Positions 1 to 12,409 of a DNA stretch of 64,000 nt are shown in pieces. Origin of the DNA: Ashinkailepas kermadecensis (Eukaryota; Arthropoda; Thecostraca; Neolepadidae); contig JAOTOM010005180.1 of the NCBI GenBank assembly GCA_034440615.1, positions 1-64,000 on the forward strand. The letters are read 5' to 3'. Every line of letters begins with the position of its first letter. The stretch's first letter is position 1. The notes under the pieces were generated by a model. The model made no database searches. It worked only from the letters and a program-made list of their open reading frames with translations, and was not told the origin of the DNA. The position numbers and the translations under genes are program-made.

Positions 1-201
1 ACAGTCATGTGATCCACGACCAGTATTTTCCCGACGACGTCTTAATGGTCAAGTGCTTATGAAGACATATTTAGAGGCAGACTGCATCGCCTCAAGCGCG
101 TGTGTATCCAGTGCATAAGCCATGTAGATCCCACACTAAGTGGTGGGATCCGCATGGCTGGATACACTGGATACATACGGGAAGTGGTGGTGTGTACGTA
201 G

Positions 202-337
202 ACACGATGTGGTGCAATCTGCCGTGTGTAAATATACATGATGTGGTGTGATTTGCCGTGTGTACATATACACGATGTGGTGGGATCTGCCGTGTGTAAA
301 TAGACACGAGGTGGTGGGATCTGCTGTACGTAATGCT
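202..337. repeat. 34-bp minisatellite, four units
   Basis: Four consecutive units of about 34 bp, each with ACACGATGTGGTG..ATCTGC and CGTGTGTAAATA. A partial unit precedes them. The rest of 1-3834 holds no gene I can support; a GC-rich patch at 1680-2250 has open frames without recognisable domains. Confidence 0.85.
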
Positions 338-3300
338 GCGGGATCTATTCCCCTCCAAGTTCGCTATAAACGCAACGCCTCCGTTGGGAATGTGGTGTGT
401 TCCATCAAGCACGTCGGATGGAATCAGCCAACAACGATTCAGACGGCCGTGAGTAAGCGTCGCAAGCCTCGTCTGTTCGATCACTCGTTATCTAGGCCTC
501 AGTATTCGAGAGACGCTGTACTTCCGCCAGCCTTGCCACTGGGAGGAGCTGATTTTCTTCAGTCGATCGAAGTCCACTGGCTGGGGTATATCTGGTGTGT
601 GGCGATCATACAAAACTAATTCTTCCTCCCTTACTTTTCAATTGAAGAAAAACGGGGATGCCATAGCAGATTAATTGCACGTGCCCACGGTTGGGTGGGC
701 GGTGGGGACCGTATCAGCACGGATTATATCGGCTAGCGGTGGAAGTTCATCCAGAAAAAAACTTGAGAAACAATGATTATTTAACTTCCGGAAAACCGGA
801 GGTGCGCTAGGAGGCACGCGCTCAGGTGGTTGGTGGGTTCGTATCTGGTTCTGGCGAACATCCATCGACTCATTTTGCCTGGCTTGTTTTTTAAACTACA
901 TGTTATGTTCAACAGACTAGTCATTCGCGCGGAAGATGCCTTGTTCTATATATGCATGCATAGTTGAATCTAACCGTCCAAATCAAACGGTTTATGCTCA
1001 TGTTTCGCTTTATGCATTAATGTTTTGAATGTTTTACCTTCTATCTCAGGAGCTGGCTGCTTCCGTGCATTCTGACATAGTGTAAGCAATGTATCATTTC
1101 ACGAGAATCATTTTCATATGTAGCTTTATATAATAAGTGTCCTGAATCAAGAGAGATCTTTGAAACCCAAACATACACAATATCGGTCTAAATTTGCTAT
1201 CGCTTGTAAGACCGCGTTCGCCCGCTCGCTCGCTTTGTTCGCTCACTCACTCAATCTGAATGAGTATTTTGTTGTGGCACATCTCAACGTCCCGAGCAGC
1301 GCGCGGCTTCCAGACTTCGTAGACTGTCGGCTGCAGACTCAGATGCAATCGTAATGCCAGTGTAAAACGTCACTGCTGTGGTTGGCTGCGCAAAGCCAAT
1401 GAGAGGTGTAACGAAGTTCTTGTTCCCCTGAGTTTATCAGCCATTTCGCGCATGACTGGGGGGGCAAACTTCTTTGGCACGGTGATAGACTATGGACCTC
1501 AACGTTGACGATAAACTCCAGAGTATATGTTCAATGGCTCTGTGTTTCGATCTCAGAGCTCTGATCCAAACATCTTACTACGCACAACATAAAATCCAGC
1601 ACTTATATTTGCGTCCAATTATTTAGTTTCAATAGTGCAGCGTGATAGACAAATTAGTGCAATAGTGCCTTTAAACGACCGACAGCTCCAACTCAGTACC
1701 GACGTGGTGAGCCCTGGTGGCTGGCCGGCGGCGGCCAGCCGCCCACCTTCGGCGACCGCTCGGTCGCGCGTCCCAGTGGCAAGTGAGGGAGAGCCCTCTC
1801 GATTATCCGCGAGCTCAACGTGACGGCCACCGCCCGTGTCACGTCATGGTACAATGACTCGGACCCGACGAACTCTACCGCACGGGCGAGTCGCGCCGTC
1901 CCTCAGACCTGAGAGACATTCTCAGAGCTCTGGTTACGAACAGAGCTCGGCCGCTCGTGGGAATCACTGCTGACCTCGCATGTTTTCGGCTGCACCGCAC
2001 TGCAGCCTGGCGTCACAGCGCCGAGCCGCGCTTCCGACTGACGCGGCAGAGGCACTTCCTCCATCTGATCTCAGAGCCAGCTCCGAGGCTGAGTCAGCGT
2101 GCCGGCCGTCGGCACCTGTTGGCTGACCTCAGCGCATACCTCCAGACAATACCGATACGGCGGCTCCGCGCTGCACACAGGCAGCCAGCAGATCGGGGCG
2201 TTACAGCCCATCTGTCATCTGACATTCCACAACCGCAGCAACATTCATCCAACAGTCAATCATTATTATATGTGCTATTACCTTCATAAATCAAACATAC
2301 ATCTATCCTCACGTATCTCTGACGGCACAGCCACACTCAACATTGGCCACGGAGTATGACATCTGTCATACCTTTCATGTACTCACACACCTGCCATCTG
2401 ACTGTCATGTATACACACACACACACACCTGCCCATTGGGTTCCCAGAATAGAATCACTGACATACATCACCCACTGACGGTCACATCACCTCACCGGCG
2501 TTCACACGGCGGCGGCCTGCATCGAGGTCACGCGGCGGTGGTGGGGTGTCAGATAGCTATGCACCTGTGCCAGAAATGGGGGATGGGGAGTGGGTAAAGT
2601 CCGCTGTTTGGCCTCGGCGACGGTCTGCAACTTGCCGATTGTAGGACTTCATGCATTAAGCACATTACTACAGCCAAATCTAATAAACCATCAGTGTCTT
2701 CACATTTCGTGTATGTGTAGCATACTTGGCAGATGAGCCCGAGTTTGGCAGTGGTGTCGGTGATCCCAGCACAAGACATCGGGAACAGGTGCGCTTCAGC
2801 TAAATTGATTGCGCTCTGGTAAAGATGAGCTACGACGCCAACACGATGTAAGTATCTCAAACCAGAGACGACGCCGCATTACCAAAACAGAATGGATAGT
2901 ACAACGTGCGACGGTCCTTTCTGTCCAAGAGTGTTGCCGCGAAGTTTATGCCACGCACAGCTGATTAGTCGGCATCTTGTTTTCCAAGCTTTCTGCGCCC
3001 GTCCACTGACCCGCCCTAGTGCACGCAGGTCACAAGGTATAATGCATCCAGGCGACCGGCTGCTGGCTGACAGCCACTGTACGCACGCTGGAAATGCCGC
3101 CACAAAGCTCACTCTCTGATCCAAAGGTATGATACATTTAGTGAAATCCGGTATATGAGTGCATAGTATATGAATACAGTGTATATGAGTAATGTAGTAA
3201 TATAATCGTAGTGAGCATATGCGTAGTACAGTGTATATGAGTAATTTATGAAATCCGGCAGACATCAACATTTAATAGGTGTAATACTGAGTGAATGATA

Positions 3301-3834
3301 CCGGACGTGAAACATTGCAGCAACGAAGCCACTAAGGCCCCACAGCGTAATTGTCCGATCGAATCACTCAGTATCAACTTATTTCGTTAAAAAAGTACAC
3401 GAGGGACTACACACTCGGTGTTCGTCCACGCTCGTCAACAAGCCCGCACAGCCTGGCTCGCCGCGGATCGATATCAATTAGGGCATGACCTACGCTGGAA
3501 AAACATCCATCACATCAATACGTCACCCTCACTCTCCAGTTCCCAATCAACTCCAGTGGAACAGTGTATGGGTTCGAACGTACCACCGTCGTCTGCAGTT
3601 CCTAGGAAGGGGTGGGGGTGGTGGGGGGCGTCGAGACCCACCTGCTGCCATTGACAGGATATGAACCGCGTGCTTCAATACATTGCACATGGGCGGGATC
3701 GATGGGTGGGTCCGTGGGTCCATACACAAGTGGCGGCCGCTTTCATGTCGGCCGACGGAGGTGGGCGTCCAGGCCGAGCTGAACTCATTTACCGGCTAAA
3801 TTGTTTCTGGCGAGTTGGGCAGAGTTGGTGCGGC

Positions 3835-4140
3835 CGGCCACAGCGGCAGAGCGGCCACAGCGGCAGAGCGGCCACAGCGGCAGAGCCACACTATCGACTG
3901 CGACGGCTAAAGGTCGGGCAGCGTAGCCGGCTCTCCGCCGGGCGGCCGTCTGCACGGCTGAGATGGGACCGGCTTAGCGGGCTCCCAGGTCCGGCTGAGT
4001 CGGCCCCCAGGACCGGCTGAGTGGGCCCCCAGGTCCGGCTCACGTGCCCAGCCGACACACCCGGCGGCCGTCCGCATGGCTGAGGTGGAGCTAACTGAGT
4101 CGGCCCCCATATTTGGCTCACGTGCTCAGCCGACACACTC
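3835..4140. repeat. GC-rich short tandem repeats
   Basis: Three 18-bp units GCGGCCACAGCGGCAGAG (3835-3886) are followed by direct repeats of about 24 bp containing CCCAGGTCCGGCTGAGT and of a longer block with GGCGGCCGTC.GCA.GGCTGAG (about 3940 and 4060). Confidence 0.75.
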
Positions 4141-4612
4141 GCAGCGCACTGACAATCGTCGCTAGCCAACAAGCGTTTCCTTTCTGATTGTCAGAAAACT
4201 CAACGTCCGGAGCAAAAATACATCCGAACTATTGCTTACATAAATTATTCAGCGTGCATGACCAGCAAGGTAAATAATAGCGGCCATGTGCACTTAGGAT
4301 CAGAACAAAAATGCACCAGTAATGTTGTTAACATAATAATTTGACGTGCATGGTGGCCAGCAATGTGGATAACAAGAGTCATGCTCACTTCATACGCTTA
4401 TTCGAGTGTGGTGCAATATAGAGAGTGTGATCGGGGTACACGCACATAGCTCCCGTCTTCGATGAACACTCCCTAGGGACCTGCGCACCCACGACACACT
4501 CCATGCCCCGACGCTCTCCTGGGCGGATCCTGGACCGGCATCCCTCCGCGACATCTCGAGCACGGCGACATCGCCGTCACAGTTAGCTGGCGGCTCACGA
4601 GTCGCAGCACAA

Positions 4613-5304
4613 GCCGAGCGCCGAGCCGAGCCGAGCCGAGCCGAGCCGAGCCGAGCCGAGCCGAGCCGAGCCGAGCCGAGCCGAGCCGAGCCGAGCCGAG
4701 CCGAGCCGAGCCGAGCCGAGCCGAGCCGAGCCGAGCCGAGCCGAGCCGAGCCGAGCCGAGCCGAGCCGAGCCGAGCCGAGCCGAGCCGAGCCGAGCCAAG
4801 CCAAGCCAAGCCAAAGCCGGAGCCGGAGCCAAATCGAAGCCGAGCCAAGCAGAGCAGAGCAGAGCAGAGCCAAGCCAAGCCAAGCCGGAGCCAAACCGAG
4901 CCAAGCCAGAGCCAAGCCAAGCCGAGCCGAGCCGAGCCGAGCCGAGCCGAGCCGAGCCGAGCCGAGCCGAGCCGAGCCGAGCCGAGCCGAGCCGAGCCGA
5001 GCCGAGCCGAGCCGAGCCGAGCCGAGCCGAGCCGAGCCGAGCGAAGCCAGAGCCAGAGCCGGAGCCGGAGCCGGAGCCAAACCGAAGCCGAGCAGAGCAG
5101 AGCCGAGCAGAGCAGAGCCGAACCGAGCCGAACCGAGCCGAGCCGAGCCGAGCCTAGCCGAGCCTAGCCGAGCCTAGCCGAGCCAAGCCGAGCCAGAGCG
5201 GGAGCCGTAGCCAAACCGAACCGAATCGAAGCCGAGCCGAGCCAAGCCGGACCGAGCCGGGCCGAGCCGGGCCGAGCCGAGCCAAGCCAAGCCAAGCCGA
5301 GCAG
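4613..5304. repeat. (GAGCC)n pentanucleotide array
   Basis: About 690 bp. Two pure blocks (about 4620-4797 and 4917-5041) are separated and followed by variants (AAGCC, GCAGA, GGAGCC). On the minus strand all frames read leucine-glycine-serine-alanine-arginine repeats, so the long open frames here are not genes. Confidence 0.97.
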
Positions 5305-5363
5305 CATCTCTGCAAGGCGTGGCATGGACCGCTGTCACGCGCCGCTGATATGGCACGTGGGTT

Positions 5364-5453
5364 CTTTTACGACGCGTTCAACTGCTGAGCCACATAGCGT
5401 CGCCAACCACTCACGTCGATCGGTCGCGGGTGGACTCGGCAATCCCGCCAGAT
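5364..5453 (-). mobile_element. SINE tail and core fragment
   Basis: TTTTACGACGCGTTCAAC, GCCACATAGCGTCGCCAACC and GGTGGACTCGG match the core and tail of the family 2 SINE, but no tRNA-like head follows. It lies just after the GAGCC array. Confidence 0.7.
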
Positions 5454-6408
5454 ATTGCACCGTCCTCGTCAGCACACGTCAAACTTGCCATTTCAGACCA
5501 GATCTCGACAGGCGTGTCGTTTTATGAAGCAGAGGGCGACACTAGTCCAAAATGCTCGCTTCGTAGCATGATTCGCAAGTTAACGCGGAATCCCATAGAG
5601 GTTACCTAAATGGTTTAATGAACAAGGTAATACAACTTCACGAAACGTATCCCGTTTAACTTTTCATGCCCAACAGTTTGTCTTAACCTGAACAGAAACG
5701 ATAACGTACACTGAATTCATACACATTCCTCGGAACGGATCTGACAGCAGGAATGCAACGCTTCGAAGGCCGAAGCACGTCCACGAAGCACGTCGGATTT
5801 GTCCAGCCGCCCGAGACCGCGATTGCTTCCTTCCAAGGGTCAAATTTCATGTATTCGATTTTCAGTGGTTCGTTAAAAAGGCATCGAATGATCAAGACGA
5901 AAAACGCACAATTCGAAAGCTGAACATTCACAGATTACGGATGTGAAGCTTTTAATCAAAATCTATTGATGGTGTTTGCCATACTTTTGCCCAACTTTGC
6001 AACTGTTTCAATCGACCAGGCCGCTCGCTTAACCATTGCAGTGCAGGAGCCAATTTGACCTCTTTCTAGTTCGTCTTGGACAGTTCCTAAATTGTTCAAC
6101 ATATTACTTCGAAATTTCGCGTATTTCCTTATAATTGATAAGCGCACCATATGAAGATCCGGAATTCCAGCCTAGTAACTGAGTACGGTTACTGAGCTGC
6201 GGCCGGTAAACGCAGTGTCACGGTCACGTTTTAATGAAATTTTATAAGCAAAAAAAAAAACATTTACCATGATCTAATCATATATGATCTTGCCAAAGGC
6301 TGAAGGTTTTTGGCACACGAGTAGATCACAGATAACGACGGTAATTGTGCACCCTGACTTCGTTCCCGATGTGAATATGGGTCATAATATTTCGCTTTGG
6401 AAATAGTT

Positions 6409-7205
6409 GCATGCTGCGCATGTCCGCCGGGACGTGATGGATGTCCGCTGGGACGTGATGGATTCCCGCTGGGACGTGATGGACGGCCGCTGGGACGTGA
6501 TGGATTCCCGCTGGAACGTGATGGACGGCCGCTGGGACGTGATGGATGCCCGCCGGGACGTGATGGATGCCCGCTGGGACGTGATGGACGGCCGCTGGGA
6601 CGTGATGTACGTCTGGCGATGCATGATGCGCGTATCCGCCTGGACGTGATGGATGCCCGCTGGGACGTGATGGACGGCCGCTGGGACGTGATGGATTCAC
6701 GCTGGAACGTGATGGACGGCCGCTGGGACGTGATGGATGCCCGCCGGGACGTGATGGATGCCCGCTGGGACGTGATGGATGCCCGCTGGGACGTGATGGA
6801 CGGCCGCTGGGACGTGATGGATTCCCGCCGGGACGTGATGGATTCCCGCTGGAACGTGATGGACGGCCGCTGTGACGTGATGGATGCCCGCCGGGACGTG
6901 ATGGATGCCCGCCGGGACGTGATGGATGCCCGCTGGGACGTGATGGATGCCCGCTGGAACGTGATGGACGGCCGCTGTGACGTGATGGATGCCCGCCGGG
7001 ACGTGATGGATGCCCGCCGGGACGTGATGGACGACCGCTGGGACGTGATGTACGTCTGGCGATGCATAATGCGCGTATCCGCCTGGACGTGATGGATGCC
7101 CGCTGGGACGTGATGGACGGCCGCTGGGACGTGATGGATTCCCGCTGGAACGTGATGGACGACCGCTGGGACGTGATGTACGTCTGGCGATGCATGATGC
7201 GCGTG
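6409..7205. repeat. 21-bp minisatellite with higher-order punctuation
   Basis: About 37 units of GGGACGTGATGGATGCCCGC plus one base. A different module containing GTACGTCTGGCGATGCATGA follows runs of units at about 6605, 7049 and 7177. Because 21 is a multiple of three, several frames stay open on both strands. Confidence 0.95.
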
Positions 7206-7437
7206 TCCACCAGTACGTTATCAGCTCGACAGGCCGTGTCGGACACTACCGACTCACACGCAGCACAACTGCATCGGATCGATCAGTGAACTGCAGCGGA
7301 CGACTGAACCTACCCGGTGAGGTCCGCTACGCTACAACACGCGCTGTTACTGCGTGAGCCGACAGGTCACCGGCAATCAATAGGTGCTCACTTCACGCAG
7401 TGCGTCCGATAATCGATTGGCACACATTAACCAGCGC

Positions 7438-8210
7438 CGTCTCGGGAGGGGGGTTTGATATGCGCCCCCCCAAAGGTTTTCCGCGGATAGTGAAAGCACG
7501 GCGCACGGCAGCGTGCCGAAATTTGGCATACCTTTTTCCACATCAATTTGGCATGTTGTGTCAAAATTTTGAGGTCAGGTCATCTAGGGTCAACGAGTTA
7601 GTCAAGGTCAAGTGAGGTCACCTCCAAAAAAGTTCAACCAGTCGTCACGCTTTAACGGATAAAGATATTCTAATTAAACTTTCAGCGTTTGCTTATCTTT
7701 AGGGACGAAACAAAATGCACCAGAGGAATTTTCTATTTTTTCCGTTTTTGATTAATTATTAGTTTTGCATATTTGCCCGTTAGGGATAAAATCGAAGATT
7801 CTGGCTAAAGTAAGCATTTTTTATGAGAGCAAGTTGACTTCGAACAACGCTTTTGGTCCGCTCTACCGATTAGAAAAAGAAAATTAAAGAAAATTGAGGA
7901 AAAAAAATTGGAAAAAATTGATTTTTGGGTGGGAAAAAATGTTATGGCTATGGTCGATTTTGCCTTCCTTTTCTGATCCAGATAAGTTTTGTTTTTCAAA
8001 TCTTCCCCAAAATGAACTCCCCAGAGCCAAAAAAAATGATGTAAGTCGTGAAAACCTAGGCCCCTAGTGACGTCACTTTTGGGGATACAATTTTGGGTGT
8101 GGTGTCTGGCCCTACTCGCTGAGCGCTTTCCGATGACATCTCTTTCGTTTTCGTGCGACGCTCAGTTTGGAGATTAGAGGGGGGGGGTGTATCAACCCCC
8201 CCCAGAGACG
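7438..8210. mobile_element. 773-bp non-autonomous element with inverted G-run termini
   Basis: The left end CGTCTCGGGAGGGGGGTTTG continues ATATGCGCCCCCC. The reverse complement of the right end reads CGTCTCTGGGGGGGGTTGAT then ACACCCCCCCC. The two ends are therefore imperfect terminal inverted repeats of about 33 bp. The interior is AT-rich, has GGTCA-type motifs near 7570-7620, and has no coding frame. Target-site duplication not clear. Confidence 0.55.
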
Positions 8211-9220
8211 GGGTGTGAGGATATGACCGGAAAGACGGAGGGTTAAGCGACGGTCTCGCTGTGTCCCTTGTGACGTGGTGTCTCGAGGCGAGGAGCGCGG
8301 CCACTCAATACTACAATGGCCAGCTAAGAAAGTGCGGCCACTCAATGCCCACAATGAGAATGCAAGGCGGGCGTATTAACTGTTGTACACTTCGAGAAAA
8401 CTCCGATAATTTGTGCACACTAATTTCAGCAGTCCATCGACATTGACTACTTATCACTCTTCATGTGGAAGGTTCCCTTAATGACTTTAAAAAATTAACT
8501 TACATTTTGTTGTTGAAAAAAAGCTTCGCATATAAACCATCCATAGCTGGCAGTTTTCTGTATACCACGTTCTCTCCACGCCGCACCATTGCAGGATTAA
8601 TCTAGGCAGCCTGGGTAAGTGTAGAATCACTTGACATATATATCTTTTAATCTGTATCTATCGACAGGTACAAGGCTTCATTGTCGGGGGCGCTGGACGA
8701 ACGGAGTAAGAGTCACGTTACGGAGCTCTTGAGCTGCAAGATTAGGACCGGGCACCACAGCGTTTAGACAAAAAACTCCAAGACCGACCGCAGCTAGTCT
8801 GGCAGCCCGTGAAGACAAGTTATTGCCGCCAATCTCGACAGGGATGCAGCCATTTCAGGAGTAAGGGCAACCGGATTTGGGAAGCTCGGCACAGTGCATT
8901 ACAATTTCATTTGCGTGCACCATATTTGGTAGTGAAGCCATACTTTGGCAATAGAGATTGCAGAACAAGTGCAGTGAGCACCAATGCGCTTCCACCGCAA
9001 TTGGCCTCACTATTACCGAAATTGGCCTCGGTACGGCGTGCCAGTCCTCGCACAGCATGGCGCACCGTACTTTGTGACATGACCTAACCACGTGACCGGC
9101 GGGCGGCCCACCTGGCAAGGCGAGCTGCACCTGAGCGGGCCTGTACGAACAACCACACAGGCCTGTCTTTGAATTCGAACTGCTGCTACTCCAGGAGAAA
9201 TCATAAAGCCATAAACTCAT

Positions 9221-9780
9221 AAAGTGTTCAGGCCTTAATAAGAGCCACAGGGGCCCATCTGGGTTAAGCCTATCTAGAAAAAATACTATAAAAGTACATG
9301 CCCTCACCCCAATCAATCCATTATCTCAAATTTCTAGGGAGCTATATATCTAGCACCATTCACCTGATATTGCATAACACACTCCTCAACAATTACAAAC
9401 TCCTTCAATCATGCCCATTTTGCTACCATAGCCAATCTCATCAGTATCACATCCCGAAGGAAGATGCTGAATCCACTGCTAGGTACACCCTATATAAAGT
9501 TAAAGTGTTTAGACTTAATAAGAGACCCAAGGGCTCATCCAGTTAAGTCTGTAAATGGAAGATACCATAATCCTGGTAAAAAGATCCACCCAACCATCAC
9601 CACATCCTAAAGAAACCATCCACCAACATCCCACACACCTATCAATGCCTATCTACCCTAGCTATCCAGCCCTATTCCCTTGATCCCTTTTAACACATCT
9701 GAATTGAATGGCTTACCAATAATTTTCAAACTGCATCCATGCTGCATCACTGTAACCATAATACATCTATGCAATATGAA
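9221..9780. repeat. AT-rich block with a 281-bp-spaced direct repeat
   Basis: AAAGTGTTCAGGCCTTAATA (9221) recurs as AAAGTGTTTAGACTTAATAA (9502), each followed by a similar stretch ending in GTTAAG.CT. The segments are about 70 bp long. Composition differs from the flanks. No coding signal. Confidence 0.6.
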
Positions 9781-10306
9781 TGCCCACGACTTCAATGACC
9801 TGAATAACTCTCCCCTGATTTAGTTGTGCTGTTGGACAATACGATAACACCTGTTCACGGGAGATTCTTCGATATTTGCGTCATCTGCACTTCTCTTTTC
9901 ACAAAAACTAACATGCAGAAGCATAAGTGAAAGGTCTGCCGAAATTGTTCCTAGGTGGCGTGGCATGGCAGCCACACCCAAGCAATTCGTGATAATGCCT
10001 ACAAAAATTCGCTTGAAAATTCCTCTGCTGAACATGTAACAACTATCCGACACTTGAATGCACCGGACTAAATTGTCAAAATAAGTTTTACTTGTTTCTG
10101 AAATTCGCACGATTCTGCGAGAGTTGAACGAAATTAGATTCATGTCTTCACGGGCTGCCACGAGAGCACACAAGTTCCCTTTCGCGGTTTGGTGCCAGAT
10201 CCTATGCCTGGAGCGGTGGGACCCATGGCCCTCGCTCGTCCAGCGAGGACTTGGTGTACGGGCGACCCCCGTGTCACGCGTAAACACGTGATCCGCCAGC
10301 ACTCAC

Positions 10307-10425
10307 CTCTCCAACAACGACTCGTGTCCACGCAGGCTGTTTCGACGTCCGCGCAGCCGCTCCTCCTGGGTCGGGTCGAGAAAGCGGAACTTGTGAATCC
10401 GGCCGAACTGTACCACCGAGCCGTG
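10307..10425 (-). CDS. Afadin/canoe exon D: end of FHA domain
   Basis: The exon begins in phase 0 with HGSVVQFGRIHKFRFLDPTQ, which is the last FHA strand pair of afadin/canoe (compare the FGR..H.F.F.DP pattern). It continues with an arginine-rich stretch, ERLRGRRNSLRGHESLLE, and ends in phase 2 with AG before GTGAGT. The acceptor is CCCGATTGCAG|CAC. It covers 39 codons plus two bases. It is separated from exon C by 16.9 kb of intron. The next exon should begin with one base that completes an Arg or Ser codon; none could be identified between 1 and 10306. The open frame that reads on through the donor at 9820-10302 is intron. Confidence 0.9.
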
Positions 10426-10671
10426 CTGCAATCGGGCACAATGAGGTCAGGTCAAAGGTCATAGTCCAGTCAGGTCAATACATGTCAGATCAACTACCAT
10501 AGTCCGGCTTGTGAGGTCAGACGAACAATCATAAATAACCAACTTAGAGGCTAGGTGAACCATCATAATCAAGTTAACATGACATAAGAACCACCATATA
10601 TCAACAAAGGTCATATCGCACAGCTGCCCCCATACAGTAGGACAGGTCAAGATCAGTTCAAACGTCATAGC

Positions 10672-11075
10672 ACGGCCAGCCCGCCATAGCCGGGCCAGTT
10701 GAGGGGGGGGGGGTCAGCCTGCCATAGCCAGGCCAGCCGAGGTGGGGTCAGTCGTCTTAGTAGGGCCAGTCTGCCATAGCCGGGCCAGACGAGGTGGGGT
10801 CAGCCTGCCATAGCCGGGCCAGACGAGGTGGGGCCAGCCTGCCATAACCGGGTCAGACGAGGTGGGGTCAGTCTGCCATAGACGGGCCAGACGAGGTGGG
10901 GTCAGCCTGCCATAGCCGGGCCAGACGAGGCGGGGTCAGCCTGACATAGCCGGGCCACGTGAGGTGGGGTCAGCCTGACATAGCCGGGCCAGACGAGGCG
11001 GGGTCAGCCTGACATAGCCGGGCCACGTGAGGTGGGGTCAGCCTGACATAGCCGGGCCACGTGAGGTGGGGGTCA
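10672..11075. repeat. 34-bp minisatellite upstream of exon D
   Basis: About 11-12 units such as GCCATAGCCGGGCCAGACGA then GGTGGGGTCAGCCT, some with GACATAGCC or CACGTGAGG variants. It lies about 250 bp on the intron side of the exon D acceptor. Confidence 0.93.
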
Positions 11076-11708
11076 GTCTTCACCTTTCTCGACGGTCAGT
11101 TAGCCTGATACAATGGCCGTTGTTATTGTAGACTGAAATTTTGAGATGCATTCATTACAGCTGCTCTTAACCAATTCTGTCTCATGCCTTCCATCCATTC
11201 CAACCCATTGCAATCCATCACTTTTACTTGTAAATAAGAATAAACAACCTCCCCCGAATCACATTACGTAGAACACATTACACCTCCGTCTTCATCTTCC
11301 CACGCCTTCACCAGCACCCGACCCATATCCGTACCTGCACCCTCACCCGTACCCGTACCCGCACCCGCGATCGTACCCGCACCCGCACCCACATCCACAT
11401 GCAATATGCCATTTGCCGAAGGGGAAATCATGGCCTACCCCTGGCGGAAAACCCTTAATTTAGAACGTTATAATGTTGATCGGCGTTACGGAATTTCATT
11501 AGCAACTCAACTGAACAACTACAGCATACCGTAACGTTATCGGCCATGCCTACGAATACAGCGATTATTGATAGCATCAACAGACCAGCATTCAAGTAGG
11601 ATTTCAGCTGGTTTGCTTAGTTATGAATTGACACAAAGACCACCAGCGGGATAGGTGAAATCGATGAATAGTGCGACGGTCGACGTGTGCCTTTGTTCTG
11701 CGGCCCGT

Positions 11709-12409
11709 GCAACATTGGCACCGTTGGTCGACGGTCGATGTGTGCCACTGTCCCATGGTCCGGCAACATTGGCACCGTTGGTCGACGGTCGATGTGTGCC
11801 ACTGTCCCATGGTCCGGCAACATTGGCACCGTTCGTCGACCGCCGATGTGTGCCACTGTCCCATGGTCCGGCAACATTGGCACCGTTGGTCGACGGTCGA
11901 TGTGTGCCACTGTCCCATGGTCCGGCAACAATGGCACCGTTCGTCGACCGCCGATGTGTGCCACTGTCCCATGGTCCGGCAACATTGGCACCGTTCGTCC
12001 ATGTGCTCCACTATCCCGTGGTCCGGCAACATTGGCACCGTTGGTCGACGGTCGATGTGTGCCACTGTCCCATGGTCCGGCAACAATGGCACCGTTCGTC
12101 GACCGCCGATTGTGCCACTGTCCCATGGTCCGGCAACATTGGCACCGTTCGTCCATGTGCTCCACTATCCCGTGGTCCGGCAACATTGGCACCGTTGGTC
12201 GACGGTCGATGTGTGCCACTGTCCCATGGTCCGGCAACATGTGCACCGTTGGTCGACGGTCCATGTGTGCCACTGTCCCATGGTCCGGCAACATGTGCAC
12301 CGTTGGTCGACGGTCGATGTGTGCCACTGTCCCATGGTCCGGCAACATTGGCACCGTTCGTCCATGTGCTCCACTATCCCGTGGTCCGGCAACATTGGCA
12401 CCGCTCGCC
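11709..12409. repeat. 54-bp minisatellite with 47-bp variants
   Basis: Units contain GGTCGACGGTCGATGTGTGC, CACTGTCCCATGGTCCGGCA and ACATTGGCACC. A shorter 47-bp type (GTTCGTCCATGTGCTCCAC, ATCCCGTGG) occurs at about 11990, 12145 and 12355. Long open frames on both strands are by-products. Confidence 0.95.

Noticed and set aside
1957..2289. 110-codon plus-strand frame in a GC-rich patch
   Set aside because: Arginine-rich, no homology recognised, no start context or polyA signal.
4390..5080. Long minus-strand open frames of 143-176 codons
   Set aside because: They are translations of the GAGCC array; all frames are open because the unit has no stop codon.
6264..7246. Open frames of up to 306 codons on both strands
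   Set aside because: The 21-bp unit is a multiple of three and lacks stops, so several frames stay open at once.
9050..9130. Afadin exon after D
   Set aside because: The GC-rich patch has no matching residues and no phase-2 acceptor; it resembles another non-coding segment near 32.8 kb instead.
9820..10302. 160-codon minus-strand gene
   Set aside because: It is read-through past the donor of afadin exon D with no recognised domain.
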